A stretch of 64,000 nucleotides of DNA, from assembly GCF_003640395.1 (NCBI RefSeq), contig NZ_RBZQ01000008.1, positions 62,001 through 126,000 on the forward strand. Reading direction: 5' to 3'. A model generated the notes under the pieces. That model was given only the letters and a program-made list of their open reading frames with translations, ran no database searches and had not been told where the DNA came from. Position 1 is the first letter of the stretch; each line of letters starts with the position of its first letter. This DNA is from Stutzerimonas urumqiensis. GTDB taxonomy: Bacteria; Pseudomonadota; Gammaproteobacteria; Pseudomonadales; Pseudomonadaceae. Shown here in pieces: positions 1 through 9,158 of this stretch. Position numbers and translations under genes: made by a program.

Positions 1-293
1 TTGCGCAGGAAGGTCGTCATCTCCCGCTCGGCCTGCTTGTCGCCTCGTGCCGCCGCAGCCACCAGTCCACACTGCCAGGCCTCCCGCGCGCCCGCCTCGT
101 CTGCGCAGGCGACCAGTGCCTTGCCGAGCAGCTTCCAGGCGGCGGAATAGGTGGGGTCCTGCTCCACGCAGCGACGCAGGTGCTCGGCGGCCCGGGCGGG
201 TTCGCCCGCGTCGAGATAGCCCTTGCCGAGCCCGAACCTGAGCATGGGGTTGTCCGTTCCGCGTGCCAGCATCTGTTCCAGCTACTCGAGCAT
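1..293 (-). pseudogene. TPR-repeat protein gene with in-frame stop at codon 4 (partial at window edge)
   Basis: Reading the minus strand from the ATG at 293 gives M-L-E-stop, then an open frame to the window edge containing RFGLGKGYLDAGEPARAA and DPTYSAAWKLLGKAL, which are tetratricopeptide helices. The strong ribosome site GGAGGAGG lies just before the ATG at 293, so 293 is the natural start. From memory, Pseudomonas homologues of about 100 residues begin MLE-x-LE, so the TAG at 284-282 looks like a CAG-to-TAG change. Translation could restart at the ATG at 272, ten bases past the stop, leaving nearly the whole protein. It lies 30 bp after ehuA on the same strand. A real nonsense mutation, re-initiation and a base-calling error all remain possible. 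Confidence 0.6.
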
Positions 294-323
294 GAAGCCT
301 CCTCCGTCATCCTGAACGCCGTT

Positions 324-1148
324 TCAGTGCGCCTCGTTCACCGCGCTGAGAAACGCTTGCGTGCGCTCGCGCTGCGGGTTGCCGAACAGCTCGTCGGGCG
401 TGCCCTGCTCATGGATCTGCCCTTCGTTGAAGAAGCACACCCGATCGGCGAATTCACGGGCAAAGCCCATCTGGTGCGTCACCATCAGCATCGTCAGGTT
501 ATGCGCATCGCCCAGCCGGCGGATGACGTTCAGCACCTCGCCGCACAGCTCCGGGTCGAGCGCCGAGGTGACTTCGTCGAACAGCATCACTTTCGGCCGC
601 ATCGCCAGCGCGCGAGCGATCGCGACGCGTTGCTGCTGGCCGCCGGAGAGCTGCGCCGGGTAATGCTCGAGCTTGTCTTCCAGACCCACCATCGCCAACA
701 GCTCCTCAGCGCGCTGGCGGGCCTCGGCCTTGCGCAGGCCCAGCACGCGGATAGGCGCCTCGGTGACGTTCTGCCGGACCGTCATGTGCGGAAAGAGATT
801 GAAGCTCTGGAACACCATGCCGACCATGCCACGCACCCCGCGCTGATAGCGGGCGCTGGCCGGAACCAGGCTGCCGTTGGCGTCCGGCATGTGAGTAAGC
901 GGCTGGCCGTCCACCTCGATGACGCCGTCGTCGATCGTTTCCAGCGTCATGAGCACACGCAGCAGGGTCGACTTGCCGGAGCCACTGGGTCCGATGATGG
1001 CGACTTTCTCCCCTTCGGCGACCTGCAGGTCCAGATGGTCCAGCACGGTCAGCTCGCCATAGCGCTTGGTCACGCCGCGAAAGGCCACCATGGGGGCGTC
1101 CTGCGGCGTATCGGCCGGTGTGGCGGTGTGGGTCGAAAGTGTCGTCAT
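324..1148 (-). CDS. ehuA: Ectoine/hydroxyectoine ABC transporter, ATP-binding protein EhuA
   Basis: This is the ATPase of a polar amino acid-type importer that drives compatible-solute uptake at the inner membrane. The 274-residue product has Walker A GPSGSGKST near residues 53-61, the Q-loop MVFQSFNLFPH, signature LSGGQQQRVAIARA, Walker B VMLFDE and the H-loop VTHQMGFAREFADRV. The insertion between Walker A and the Q-loop and the ending match remembered EhuA sequences. Its ATG overlaps the ehuD stop (ATGA), indicating translational coupling. The first 19 residues precede the usual start of the family, and an internal Met at residue 20 is an alternative start. Substrate assignment rests on family resemblance plus the EhuB neighbour. 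Confidence 0.85.
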   Translation of the reverse strand: MTTLSTHTATPADTPQDAPMVAFRGVTKRYGELTVLDHLDLQVAEGEKVAIIGPSGSGKSTLLRVLMTLETIDDGVIEVDGQPLTHMPDANGSLVPASARYQRGVRGMVGMVFQSFNLFPHMTVRQNVTEAPIRVLGLRKAEARQRAEELLAMVGLEDKLEHYPAQLSGGQQQRVAIARALAMRPKVMLFDEVTSALDPELCGEVLNVIRRLGDAHNLTMLMVTHQMGFAREFADRVCFFNEGQIHEQGTPDELFGNPQRERTQAFLSAVNEAH

Positions 1149-1804
1149 CGGGCAGTCTCCAGGCGGTTTTCCAGCCGCCGCACGAGCCAGGCGAGGCCCA
1201 GGCTGAGGATGAGGAAGAACAGCCCGACCATCGTGATCGGCTCGAGGTAGCGGAAGGTTTCCGAGCCGATGTTCTTGGCGCGCTGCATGATCTCGACCAC
1301 GGTGATGGCCGATAGCACGGGCGTGTCCTTGAGGATCGAAATGAGGTAGTTGCCCAGCGCCGGCAGTATCGGACGCAGCGCCTGCGGCAGAATCACATCA
1401 CGGTAGGCGGCCAGGGGCGCCAGGTTCAGCGCGGTCACCGCTTCCCACTGCGCGCGCGGCACTGCATCCAGGCCGGCGCGGTAGACCTCGGCGGTGTAGC
1501 AGGCGTAGTGCAGCGCGATACCGAGGATGCCGGCCTGCAGCGCGGTCAGGCTCAGCCCATAGTTGGGCAGCACGTAGAAGACGACATAGAGCTGGATGAG
1601 CAGCGGCGTGCTGCGGATGAATTCCACCAGGGCGCCGGTCGGCCAGGCGAGCCAGCGGTGGCGGCTGCGCCTGCCGAGCGCAAGGAACAGCCCCAGCACC
1701 ACGGCGATGCCGAAGCCCGACACGGCGATCAGGATCGTCGTCAGCGCGGCATCCAGCAGGCGCGGCAGGATTTCGAGCGCGAACGCCCAGTCGAAGGCAT
1801 TCAT
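1145..1804 (-). CDS. ehuD: Ectoine/hydroxyectoine ABC transporter permease EhuD
   Basis: This HisM/GlnP-type inner-membrane permease has 219 residues. It has an N-terminal hydrophobic span, a conserved FIRSTPLLIQLYVVFYVLP segment, the EAA coupling loop around YRDVILPQALRPILPALGNYLI that docks on the ATPase, and a final hydrophobic helix. It overlaps ehuC upstream (ATGA at 1801-1804) and ehuA downstream, so the three genes are tightly coupled. The two permeases probably form a heterodimer across the membrane. The D versus C assignment is based on gene order and resemblance. Confidence 0.8.
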   Translation of the reverse strand: MNAFDWAFALEILPRLLDAALTTILIAVSGFGIAVVLGLFLALGRRSRHRWLAWPTGALVEFIRSTPLLIQLYVVFYVLPNYGLSLTALQAGILGIALHYACYTAEVYRAGLDAVPRAQWEAVTALNLAPLAAYRDVILPQALRPILPALGNYLISILKDTPVLSAITVVEIMQRAKNIGSETFRYLEPITMVGLFFLILSLGLAWLVRRLENRLETAR

Positions 1805-2460
1805 GACAGCCCTCCCCGCATGCGTCCGCGAGCGAGGCGGCGCTCGAGCAGCCGCATGCCCAGGTTGATCAGTTGGGCCAGGACGAAATAGATCAGCAAG
1901 GCGAGCCCGAAGATCTCCAGTGTCATCAGCGTGGCCTGGTTCAGCTGGCGCGCGCGGAAGGCAAGATCCGACAAGGTGATCAGCGACACCAGCGAGGTGT
2001 TCTTCAGTAGTTCGATCAGCAGGTTGGTGCCCGGTGGAATCGCCGCCAGCAGGGCCTGGGGCAGGATGATCCGGCCGAAGCGGGTCATCGGCGACAGGTT
2101 CAGCGCATGGCAGGCTTCGGCCTGACCGCGCGGTACCGCACGGATGGCGCCCCGCAGGACTTCCGCCCCGTAGGCGCCGATGTTCAGGCCCAGCCCGATC
2201 ACCGCGACGGCGAAAGCGCTGAGCTGGATGTTGAAGGGCGGCATCGGCAGGACGAAGTACAGCCAGAACAGCTGCACCAGCAGCGACGAGCCGCGGAACA
2301 CTTCGATGTAGACGATCGCCAGCCAGCGCAGCGGCGCGATCGGCGAGATCCGTCCGAGCGCCGCCAGCAGCGCGCAGGCGATCGCCACCAGCGAGCCGAG
2401 CAGCGTCACCTTGATCGTGATCCAGGTGCCCTGGAGCAGGAGCGGTAGCAGTTCGATCAT
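1801..2460 (-). CDS. ehuC: Ectoine/hydroxyectoine ABC transporter permease EhuC
   Basis: This is the second membrane permease of the importer, about 219 residues from the ATG at 2460. The family landmarks are IEVFRGSSLLVQLFWLYFVLP, the GLNIGAYGAEVLRGAIRAVP segment and the EAA loop GRIILPQALLAAIPPGTN. An upstream in-frame ATG at 2484 would add eight residues but has no purine-rich ribosome site, whereas GGAAG lies upstream of 2460. The gene ends inside the ehuD start codon. The gap of 92 bp to ehuB is the only real spacer within the operon. Confidence 0.8.
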   Translation of the reverse strand: MIELLPLLLQGTWITIKVTLLGSLVAIACALLAALGRISPIAPLRWLAIVYIEVFRGSSLLVQLFWLYFVLPMPPFNIQLSAFAVAVIGLGLNIGAYGAEVLRGAIRAVPRGQAEACHALNLSPMTRFGRIILPQALLAAIPPGTNLLIELLKNTSLVSLITLSDLAFRARQLNQATLMTLEIFGLALLIYFVLAQLINLGMRLLERRLARGRMRGGLS

Positions 2461-2552
2461 GAAAGGGCTTCCGTTCGAGGCCATCCGCGGAGGACGGCCG
2501 GTTCGGTTCCGTCATCGACCGGACCGCCGGCAGGCGGCGGCCCGGCAACCGG

Positions 2553-3404
2553 TCAGGACGCCGCGCAGAGTTCGGCGGCGGTCTTGTCGGTCAGGTTGGA
2601 ACGATCGAAGCCGAACGGTGCGACGGTCTTGAGGTGCTCCTCGCTGCCCAGCCACTCCTTCAGCTCGGCGTTGACCGCGTCGCGCAGCGCCTTGTCTTCC
2701 GGGCGGAAGGCGAGCGCGCCGTAACCCGCGCGAGACGGGTCGTCCTTGAAGTCGTCGATCGCCTCGACACTGTCGCCGCCCTTCTCGGCCAGCCCTTTCA
2801 TCGTCAGCTGGGTGCCGATGGCGGCGTCCGCCCGGCCGGTGCGCACGGCCTGCAACTGTGCGGTGGTGTTGGGCACCTGGAGGATCTGGGAATCCTTGAT
2901 GCCGGCTTCACGCGCATAACCGAGGTTCACCGTTCCGGACATGATCGCCAGCTTGGCATCGGGGTTGTTGGCGATGTCTTCGTAGCTGTGCAGGTTCTTC
3001 GGGTTGCCTTCGGCGACCAGCAGCGTGTCGAGCAGGCGGTAGTGGGGGTCGGTGAAGATCACCTGCTTGCAGCGCTCGGGGGTGATGTACATGCCGGCGG
3101 CGATCAGGTCGAAGCGACCGGCACGCAGGCCGGGGATCAGCGAGCCCCACTCCGTCAGCACCGGCTTGATGGTCTCGATGCCCATGCGCTCGAAGATCTT
3201 GCGCACGATCTGCGGCGACTCGCCGGTGACGGTGCCGTCGAGTTCGGTGTAGGCGAAGGGGTTTTCGTTGGCGTAGCCGATACTGACCTGGCTGTCGCTG
3301 CGGATCTCGTCGAGCGTGCCGGCCGAGGCGATGCCCGCGAGACTCAGACCGACCAGGGCGGTGGCGCCGGCGAGCAATCGCCGGGTGCGTGAGGACGTCC
3401 TCAT
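2553..3404 (-). CDS. ehuB: Ectoine/hydroxyectoine-binding periplasmic protein EhuB
   Basis: This solute-binding protein of the SBP_bac_3 family captures ectoine in the periplasm for EhuCDA. A signal peptide (RTSSRTRRLLAGATALVG, then SLAGIASA) is followed by the ligand fold, with IGYANENPFAYTELDG, TGESPQIVRKIFERMGI and the RFDLIAAGMYITPERC region typical of EhuB. Of two in-frame ATGs (3410, 3404), the second is preferred because AAGGAG abuts the first but lies six bases from the second, giving 283 residues. It is the first gene of the operon, which runs ehuB-ehuC-ehuD-ehuA. No ectoine synthesis genes are present in the window. Confidence 0.85.
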   Translation of the reverse strand: MRTSSRTRRLLAGATALVGLSLAGIASAGTLDEIRSDSQVSIGYANENPFAYTELDGTVTGESPQIVRKIFERMGIETIKPVLTEWGSLIPGLRAGRFDLIAAGMYITPERCKQVIFTDPHYRLLDTLLVAEGNPKNLHSYEDIANNPDAKLAIMSGTVNLGYAREAGIKDSQILQVPNTTAQLQAVRTGRADAAIGTQLTMKGLAEKGGDSVEAIDDFKDDPSRAGYGALAFRPEDKALRDAVNAELKEWLGSEEHLKTVAPFGFDRSNLTDKTAAELCAAS

Positions 3405-3526
3405 ATCCATCTCCTTGTGCTTGTTGGCTGGAATCAGCCGTTCTTGTCAGGAGCGTGCGGGCCTCTGGAGCGGCCCGTTCCATCGTTACTCCAGCGTCGA
3501 ACCGGGATAAGGCAGGCGGCGAGCGC

Positions 3527-3543
3527 CTGGTCAGATCGACCAG
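3527..3543. promoter_or_regulatory. Operator-like palindrome upstream of ehuB
   Basis: CTGGTCAGATCGACCAG is a perfect inverted repeat with six-base arms and a five-base spacer, lying about 123 bp before the ehuB start. The TGGTC/GACCA half-sites resemble operators of GntR/FadR-type repressors. No regulator gene is adjacent, so the binding protein is unknown. The surrounding 3405-3696 gap separates ehuB from the end of trkA and should hold the ehu promoter, but I could not pick a convincing -35/-10 pair. Confidence 0.35.
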
Positions 3544-3696
3544 AAAAGGCGGCTGCCGCAAAGACCGGAACACAGGGTTAGAGGCCGCAATGGCAGAAGA
3601 TTCACAACGATTTTTGCGAATCCAGGTGGCGACACCGCCCGGCTTCGCATGACCGGGCGGCGATCGGAGGTGCGATCGAAGGTACTTGGCGAGGGC

Positions 3697-5070
3697 TCAG
3701 AAGAAGGTCAGGCCGGCCTGGAACAGCCGCTCGACGTCTCGGATATGGCGCTTGTCGACGAGGAACAGGATGACGTGGTCGCCGGAGGCGATGAGGGTGT
3801 CGTCATGCGCGATGAGCACCTCTTCGTCGCGAATCACCGCGCCGATGGAGGTGCCTTCCGGCAAGGCGATCTGGCCGACCATGCGGCCGACCACCTTGCT
3901 CGAACGCGAGTCGCCGTGCGCAATCACTTCGATGGCTTCGGCCGCGCCGCGCCGCAGGGAGTGCGCGCTGACGATGTCGCCGCGGCGCACGTGGGTCAGC
4001 AGCGTGCCGATGGTCGCCAGCTGCGGGCTGATGGCGATGTCGATCTCGCCGCCGTGGATCAGGTCGACGTAGGCCGGGTTGTTGATGATCGACATCACCT
4101 TGCGCGCGCCCAGCCGCTTGGCCAGCAGCGAGGACATGATGTTCGCCTCGTCGTCGTTGGTCAGCGCGAGGAAGATGTCGGCTTCGTTGATGTTCTCCTC
4201 GATCAGCAGGTCGCGGTCCGAGGCGCTGCCCTGCAGCACGATGCTGCTGTCGAGCGTGTCCGACAGGTAGCGGCAGCGCGCCGGGTTCATCTCGATGATC
4301 TTGACCTGGTAACGGCTCTCGATGGCTTCGGCGAGCCGCTCGCCGATGTGGCCGCCGCCGGCGATGACGATGCGTCGGTAGCTGTCTTCGAGGCGGCGCA
4401 TCTCGCTCATCACCGCACGGATGTGCCCGCGCGCGGCGATGAAGAACACCTCGTCATCGGCCTCGATCACCGTGTCGCCGCGTGGAAGGATCGCCCGGTT
4501 GCGCCGGAAGATCGCGGCGACGCGGGTGTCGACCGTCGGCATGTGCTGACGCAACTGGCGCAGCTGCTGGCCCACCAGCGGGCCGCCGTAATAGGCGCGC
4601 ACCGCGACCAGTTGCGCCTTGCCGCCAGCGAAGTCGATGACCTGCAGCGAGCCGGGGTATTCGATCAGGCGCTTGATGTAGTTGGTGACGACCTGCTCCG
4701 GGCTGATCAGCACATCGACCGGGATGGCCTCGTTGTTGAACAGGCCCGAGCGCGTCAGGTAGGCCGATTCGCGCACCCGCGCAATTTTGGTCGGGGTGTG
4801 GAACAGCGTGTAGGCGACCTGGCAGGCGACCATGTTGGTCTCGTCGCTGTTGGTCACCGCCACCAGCATGTCGGCATCGTCCGCGCCGGCCTGGCGCAGC
4901 ACCGTCGGGAACGAGCCGCGGCCCTGCACGGTGCGGATGTCGAGGCGATCGCCGAGGTCGCGCAGGCGGTCGCCGTCGGTGTCGACCACGGTGATGTCGT
5001 TGGCTTCGCTGGCGAGGTGCTCGGCCAGCGTTCCGCCGACCTGGCCGGCGCCGAGGATGATGATCTTCAC
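3697..5070 (-). CDS. trkA: Trk potassium uptake system NAD-binding subunit TrkA
   Basis: This is the cytoplasmic regulatory subunit of the TrkH/TrkG potassium channel. The 457-residue product is a tandem repeat of two RCK units, each with a Rossmann nucleotide site: [19 protein letters not shown] at the start, and [18 protein letters not shown] near residue 230. Each is followed by a TrkA-C domain. The start is GTG at 5070 with AGGAG upstream. It overlaps the rsmB stop by four bases, and the order rsmB-trkA is the usual Pseudomonas order. Length matches the family (about 457). Confidence 0.95.
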   Translation of the reverse strand: MKIIILGAGQVGGTLAEHLASEANDITVVDTDGDRLRDLGDRLDIRTVQGRGSFPTVLRQAGADDADMLVAVTNSDETNMVACQVAYTLFHTPTKIARVRESAYLTRSGLFNNEAIPVDVLISPEQVVTNYIKRLIEYPGSLQVIDFAGGKAQLVAVRAYYGGPLVGQQLRQLRQHMPTVDTRVAAIFRRNRAILPRGDTVIEADDEVFFIAARGHIRAVMSEMRRLEDSYRRIVIAGGGHIGERLAEAIESRYQVKIIEMNPARCRYLSDTLDSSIVLQGSASDRDLLIEENINEADIFLALTNDDEANIMSSLLAKRLGARKVMSIINNPAYVDLIHGGEIDIAISPQLATIGTLLTHVRRGDIVSAHSLRRGAAEAIEVIAHGDSRSSKVVGRMVGQIALPEGTSIGAVIRDEEVLIAHDDTLIASGDHVILFLVDKRHIRDVERLFQAGLTFF

Positions 5071-6395
5071 GGACGAGGCTCCTGAGGGCGCGGTTGCGCG
5101 GCGATCTTGATCAACTTGGCGTAGTAGAACCCGTCGTGCCCCTGGAGTTGCGGCAGGAGCTGGCGGCCGTGGGGCTGGGGCAGTCCGAACGGACCAGGAA
5201 TGTGCAGCTCGCGGGCACCGGGCGTGCGGTCGAGAAACGCGGCGATGACGTCGGTGTTCTCGGTCGGCATGACCGAGCAGGTGGCGTAGAGCAGCACGCC
5301 GCCGACGGCCAGCGTCGGCCAGAGCGCATCCAGCAGCTCGCCCTGGAGCTGGGCTAGCGCGGCGATGTCGTCCGGCTGACGGGTCAGCTTGATGTCGGGA
5401 TGACGGCGGATCACACCGGTTGCCGAACAGGGCGCATCGAGCAGGATGCGCTGGAAGGCCTTGCCGTCCCACCAGCCTGCGGTGTCCCGTGCATCGGCCG
5501 CCAGCAGTGTCGCCTCGAGGCCGAGCCGCTGCAAGTTGTCCCGGACGCGTTCGAGCCGCTTCGGCTCCAGGTCGAGCGCGACCACCTCTGTCAGGCCCGG
5601 CTCGCGCTCGAGCAGGTGACAGGTCTTGCCGCCTGGTGCGCAGCAGGCATCGAGCACGCGTTGCCCGGGCGCCAGCTCCAGCAATGAAGCGCAGAGTTGG
5701 GCGGCCTCGTCCTGCACGCTCACCTGGCCGTCGGCGAAGCCTGGCAGGCTGTACACGTCGCAGGGCGCGTCGAGCCGGATGCCGTCCTCGCTGAATTCGC
5801 AGGCCGCCGCCGGGATGCCGGCGTCATCGAGCCGCGCGAGGTAATCGGTGCGGCTGACCTGGCGACGGTTGGCCCGCAGGGTCATGGGCGGATGCGCATT
5901 GTTCGCCGTGCAGAGTCCTTCCCAGTGTTCCGGCCAGTGGGCCTTGAGTGCCTTTTGCAGCCAGCGCGGATGGGCGACGCGGATCACCGGATCGCGTTCC
6001 AGCGTGGCCAGCAGCGCCTCGCCTTCACGCTGGGCGCGGCGCAAGACGGCATTGAGCAGCCCCTTGGCCCAGGGCTTCTTGAGCCGTTCGGCGCAGCCGA
6101 CGGTTTCGCCGATGGCGGCATGCGGCGGGATGCGCGTGTAGAGCAACTGGTACAGGCCCATCAGCAACAGCGCTTCGACGTCGCGGTCCGCTGCCTTGAA
6201 CGGCTTTTGCAACAGCGCCGCGGCAAGACCCGCCAGGCGCGGCTGCCAGCGCGCGGTGCCGTACGCCAGCTCCTGGGTCAGGGCGCGGTCACGCGGATCG
6301 ACCTGCTGCATCTGCTCCGGCAACGCCGTGCCGAGCGACGCCTTGCCCGCCAACAGCGAGGCCAATGCCCGGGACGCAGCCAACCGCGGATTCAT
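5067..6395 (-). CDS. rsmB: 16S rRNA m5C967 methyltransferase RsmB
   Basis: RsmB methylates cytosine 967 of 16S rRNA using S-adenosylmethionine. The 442-residue protein has an N-terminal NusB-like RNA-binding domain (about 1-140) and a C-terminal Rossmann methyltransferase. The SAM site is [17 protein letters not shown]. The two catalytic-cycle cysteines are in [18 protein letters not shown] and [13 protein letters not shown]. The start MNPRLAA matches remembered homologues, with an ATG two codons upstream (6401) as an alternative. It follows fmt by a few bases and overlaps trkA, so it is one operon. Confidence 0.95.
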   Translation of the reverse strand: MNPRLAASRALASLLAGKASLGTALPEQMQQVDPRDRALTQELAYGTARWQPRLAGLAAALLQKPFKAADRDVEALLLMGLYQLLYTRIPPHAAIGETVGCAERLKKPWAKGLLNAVLRRAQREGEALLATLERDPVIRVAHPRWLQKALKAHWPEHWEGLCTANNAHPPMTLRANRRQVSRTDYLARLDDAGIPAAACEFSEDGIRLDAPCDVYSLPGFADGQVSVQDEAAQLCASLLELAPGQRVLDACCAPGGKTCHLLEREPGLTEVVALDLEPKRLERVRDNLQRLGLEATLLAADARDTAGWWDGKAFQRILLDAPCSATGVIRRHPDIKLTRQPDDIAALAQLQGELLDALWPTLAVGGVLLYATCSVMPTENTDVIAAFLDRTPGARELHIPGPFGLPQPHGRQLLPQLQGHDGFYYAKLIKIAAQPRPQEPRP

Positions 6396-6408
6396 CGCCA
6401 TGCGTTGG

Positions 6409-7350
6409 TCACTCGAACCGCAGGCCGGTTGCGAACTGCTGGCGCCGGCTGTTGAGCAGGTCGCTGATGTCGAGCGGCTTGCCACCGGGCAGTTGCAGGC
6501 GCATCAGGTTCAGGGCGCCCTCGCCGCAGGCGACGGTCAGGCCGTCGCGGCTGGCAGCCAGGATCGCGCCGGGCACGCCGTTGCCGTTGCCGATTCGGGC
6601 CTGATGAACCTTGATCGTCTCGCCCTCAAGCATCGAGTGGCTGATGGGCCAGGGATTGAAGGCGCGAATGGTCCGCTCGATGACGTCGGCCGGCTGGCTC
6701 CAGTCGATGCGGGCCTCGTCCTTGGTCAGCTTGTGCGCGTAGGTCGCCAGGGTGTCGTCCTGCACTTCGCTTTTCAGCGTGCCCCCGGCCAGCGCCTCCA
6801 CGCCCTGGACCAGCGCCTGGGCGCCCAGCGTCGCCAGCCGGTCATGCAGCGTGCCGCCGGTGTCGTCCACGGTGATGGGCGTGGCAACCTTCAGCAGCAT
6901 TGGCCCGGTGTCCAGCCCCGCTTCCATCTGCATCAGGGTGACGCCGGTTTCACCGTCGCCCGCCTGGATCGCCCGCTGGATCGGTGCCGCACCGCGCCAG
7001 CGCGGCAGCAGCGACGCGTGGCTGTTGATGCAGCCAAGGCGAGGGATATCGAGCACGGCCTGCGGCAGGATCAATCCATAGGCGACCACGATCAGCAGGT
7101 CCGGGCGCAGGGCGGCCAGCGCTTCCTGCGCGTCGGCCGCTCGCAGCGTCGCTGGCTGGTACACCGGAATGTCTTCACTCGCCGCCAGCTGCTTGACCGG
7201 GCTGGGCATGAGCTTTTGCCCACGTCCGGCGGGGCGGTCAGGCTGGGTGTAAACGGCGATCGGCCGATACGGCGTGTCCAGCAAGGCGCGCAAGTGCTCG
7301 GCGGCGAAATCGGGGGTACCGGCAAAAACGATACGCAGGGCGGAGGTCAT
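6409..7350 (-). CDS. fmt: Methionyl-tRNA formyltransferase Fmt
   Basis: Fmt formylates the methionine on initiator tRNA with 10-formyl-THF. The 313-residue product has the N-terminal formyltransferase fold ([14 protein letters not shown]). Its catalytic region [17 protein letters not shown] contains the Asn and His, with the catalytic Asp in [10 protein letters not shown]-terminal tRNA-binding domain follows. It lies downstream of def, whose product later removes the formyl group, but a terminator-like hairpin stands just 15 bases before the fmt ATG. Confidence 0.96.
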   Translation of the reverse strand: MTSALRIVFAGTPDFAAEHLRALLDTPYRPIAVYTQPDRPAGRGQKLMPSPVKQLAASEDIPVYQPATLRAADAQEALAALRPDLLIVVAYGLILPQAVLDIPRLGCINSHASLLPRWRGAAPIQRAIQAGDGETGVTLMQMEAGLDTGPMLLKVATPITVDDTGGTLHDRLATLGAQALVQGVEALAGGTLKSEVQDDTLATYAHKLTKDEARIDWSQPADVIERTIRAFNPWPISHSMLEGETIKVHQARIGNGNGVPGAILAASRDGLTVACGEGALNLMRLQLPGGKPLDISDLLNSRRQQFATGLRFE

Positions 7351-7363
7351 GAGGGCTCGCTAA

Positions 7364-7400
7364 GAAAAAAGGCTTGCCTGGCGCCGCCGAGCAAGCCTTT
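7364..7400 (-). terminator. Intrinsic terminator-like hairpin between def and fmt
   Basis: On the minus strand AAAGGCTTGC (7400-7391) pairs perfectly with GCAAGCCTTT (7377-7368) across a 13-base loop. The descending arm runs into TTTTTTC (7370-7364). This is a textbook rho-independent terminator directed at transcripts coming out of def. It sits immediately before the fmt start, so it could partly uncouple fmt-rsmB-trkA from def or act as an attenuator. Confidence 0.75.
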
Positions 7401-7417
7401 CGTGAAGGGACCAGGCA

Positions 7418-7924
7418 CTAGGCCTGTTGCCGATGCTGCTTCTCCAGCTTCTTGCGAATGCGATCGCGCTTGAGGTTGGAGAGGTAGTCGACGAACAGCT
7501 TGCCGTTCAGGTGATCGCACTCGTGCTGGATGCACACGGCCAGCAGCCCTTCGGCGATCAGCTCGTAGGGTTTCCCGTCGCGATCGAGCGCCCGTACCTT
7601 GACCTTTTGCGGTCGGTCCACGTTCTCGTAGAACCCCGGCACGGACAGGCATCCTTCCTGGTACTGGTCCATCTCGTCGGTCAGGGACTCGAACTCGGGG
7701 TTAATGAAGACCCGCGGCTCGCTTTTGTCTTCGGACAGGTCCATCACCACGACGCGCTTGTGCACGTTCACCTGGGTGGCGGCCAGGCCAATGCCGGGCG
7801 CGTCGTACATGGTCTCGAACATGTCGTCGACCAATTGGCGGATGCCATCGTCCACCACGTCCACCGGCTTGGCGATGGTACGCAGGCGCGGATCCGGAAA
7901 CTCGAGGATGTTCAATATCGCCAT
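7418..7924 (-). CDS. def: Peptide deformylase Def
   Basis: This metalloenzyme removes the N-formyl group from nascent proteins. The 168-residue product has the three family motifs: [17 protein letters not shown] (metal-ligand Cys) and QHECDHLNG (HExxH-type metal ligands and catalytic Glu). Length and the [15 protein letters not shown] opening match Pseudomonas Def. It is divergent from tsaP across a 147 bp gap and is the first gene of the def-fmt-rsmB-trkA set. Confidence 0.96.
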   Translation of the reverse strand: MAILNILEFPDPRLRTIAKPVDVVDDGIRQLVDDMFETMYDAPGIGLAATQVNVHKRVVVMDLSEDKSEPRVFINPEFESLTDEMDQYQEGCLSVPGFYENVDRPQKVKVRALDRDGKPYELIAEGLLAVCIQHECDHLNGKLFVDYLSNLKRDRIRKKLEKQHRQQA

Positions 7925-8071
7925 ATGCGTTTGTGATGCACTTATGGAATAACTTTCGACGGCACTGCTAACATGCCGGCAGTTCTGAAAACGGCTTCAA
8001 GCCGCTCGCCACAAGGGCTGCAGCGGCGCTAGGGCGCTTACGTGAAGACACATAATAAAGGGATTCACCAT

Positions 8072-9097
8072 ATGAGGAAATCACTAGTCGCCCTGCTGTT
8101 GGTGGCGGTTGGGGGCATCGCTCAGGCGGCCGTTCAGCTCAAGGACGACCACCCCGAGCAGTACCGGGTCGTCAAGGGCGATACGCTCTGGGACATCTCC
8201 GGTCGTTTTCTCGATCAGCCCTGGGAATGGCCCGAGCTGTGGCACGCCAACCCGCAGATCGAAAACCCCCACCTCATCTATCCCGGTGATCTGCTGCGCC
8301 TGGTCTATATCGACGGCCAACCCCGCCTGATGCTCGACCGCGGCGAATCGCGCGGCACCATCAAGCTGTCCCCCAAGGTTCGCGTCACCCCGATCGCTGA
8401 GGCGATTCCGACCATTCCGCTGGAGGCGATCAACAGCTTCCTGCTGAACAACCGCATCATCGACACCGAAGCCGAGTTCGAAGGCGCACCCTATATCCTC
8501 GCGGGTAATGCCGAGCGGGTGATCAGCGGCGCCGGCGATCGCGTCTACGCGCGCGGCCAGTTCGACGAAGGGTTGGCGGCCTACGGCGTGTTCCGTCAGG
8601 GCAAGACCTACACCGATCCGGAAACCGGCGAGTTCCTCGGCATCAACGCCGATGACATCGGCACCGCCGAGCTGATCGCGACCGAGGGCGATATCGGCAC
8701 CCTGATGATGACGCGCACCACCCAGGAAGTGCGCCCCGGCGACCGGTTGTTCGCCACCGAAGAGCGTGCGATCAATTCGACCTTCCAGCCCCGTGCCCCG
8801 GAGTCGCCGGTGTCGGGCCTGATCATCGACGTGCCTCGCGGCGTCACGCAGATCGGCCAGTTCGACGTGGTCACCCTGAACAAGGGCGCACGCGACGGCC
8901 TCGAGGTCGGCGATGTCCTGGCTGTCTACAAGACCGGTGAAACCGTTCGCGACCGCATCACCGGCGAGCGGGTGAAGATCCCGGACGAGCGCGCCGGCTT
9001 GCTGATGGTCTTCCGCACCTACGACAAGCTCAGCTACGGGCTGATCCTGCAAGCCAGCCGTTCGCTCGCGGTGATGGACAAGGTCCGCAACCCCTAA
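8072..9097 (+). CDS. tsaP: LysM-domain protein TsaP (type IV pilus secretin-associated)
   Basis: The 341-residue product has a signal peptide (RKSLVALLLVAVGGIAQA) and then a LysM peptidoglycan-binding domain at about 28-80 (YRVVKGDTLWDISGRFL, then NPHLIYPGDLLRL). A long C-terminal domain containing two beta-rich repeats follows. TsaP is known to surround the PilQ secretin and anchor it to peptidoglycan. The position next to def and dprA matches the P. aeruginosa orthologue. The ATG at 8072 is chosen over one upstream because AAAGGG precedes it and the signal peptide starts there. Confidence 0.85.
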   Translation: MRKSLVALLLVAVGGIAQAAVQLKDDHPEQYRVVKGDTLWDISGRFLDQPWEWPELWHANPQIENPHLIYPGDLLRLVYIDGQPRLMLDRGESRGTIKLSPKVRVTPIAEAIPTIPLEAINSFLLNNRIIDTEAEFEGAPYILAGNAERVISGAGDRVYARGQFDEGLAAYGVFRQGKTYTDPETGEFLGINADDIGTAELIATEGDIGTLMMTRTTQEVRPGDRLFATEERAINSTFQPRAPESPVSGLIIDVPRGVTQIGQFDVVTLNKGARDGLEVGDVLAVYKTGETVRDRITGERVKIPDERAGLLMVFRTYDKLSYGLILQASRSLAVMDKVRNP

Positions 9098-9122
9098 CGG
9101 CTCTCTCGCTCCACAGCGGTAA

Positions 9123-9140
9123 GGCGGCATGGATGCCGCC
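9123..9140. terminator. Short hairpin between tsaP and dprA
   Basis: GGCGGCATGGATGCCGCC is a perfect inverted repeat located 25 bases after the tsaP stop. It lacks a T-tract, so it is at most a weak terminator or an mRNA-stabilising hairpin in the 60 bp tsaP-dprA gap. Confidence 0.4.
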
Positions 9141-9158
9141 TCGTAAACAAGGATGTCC

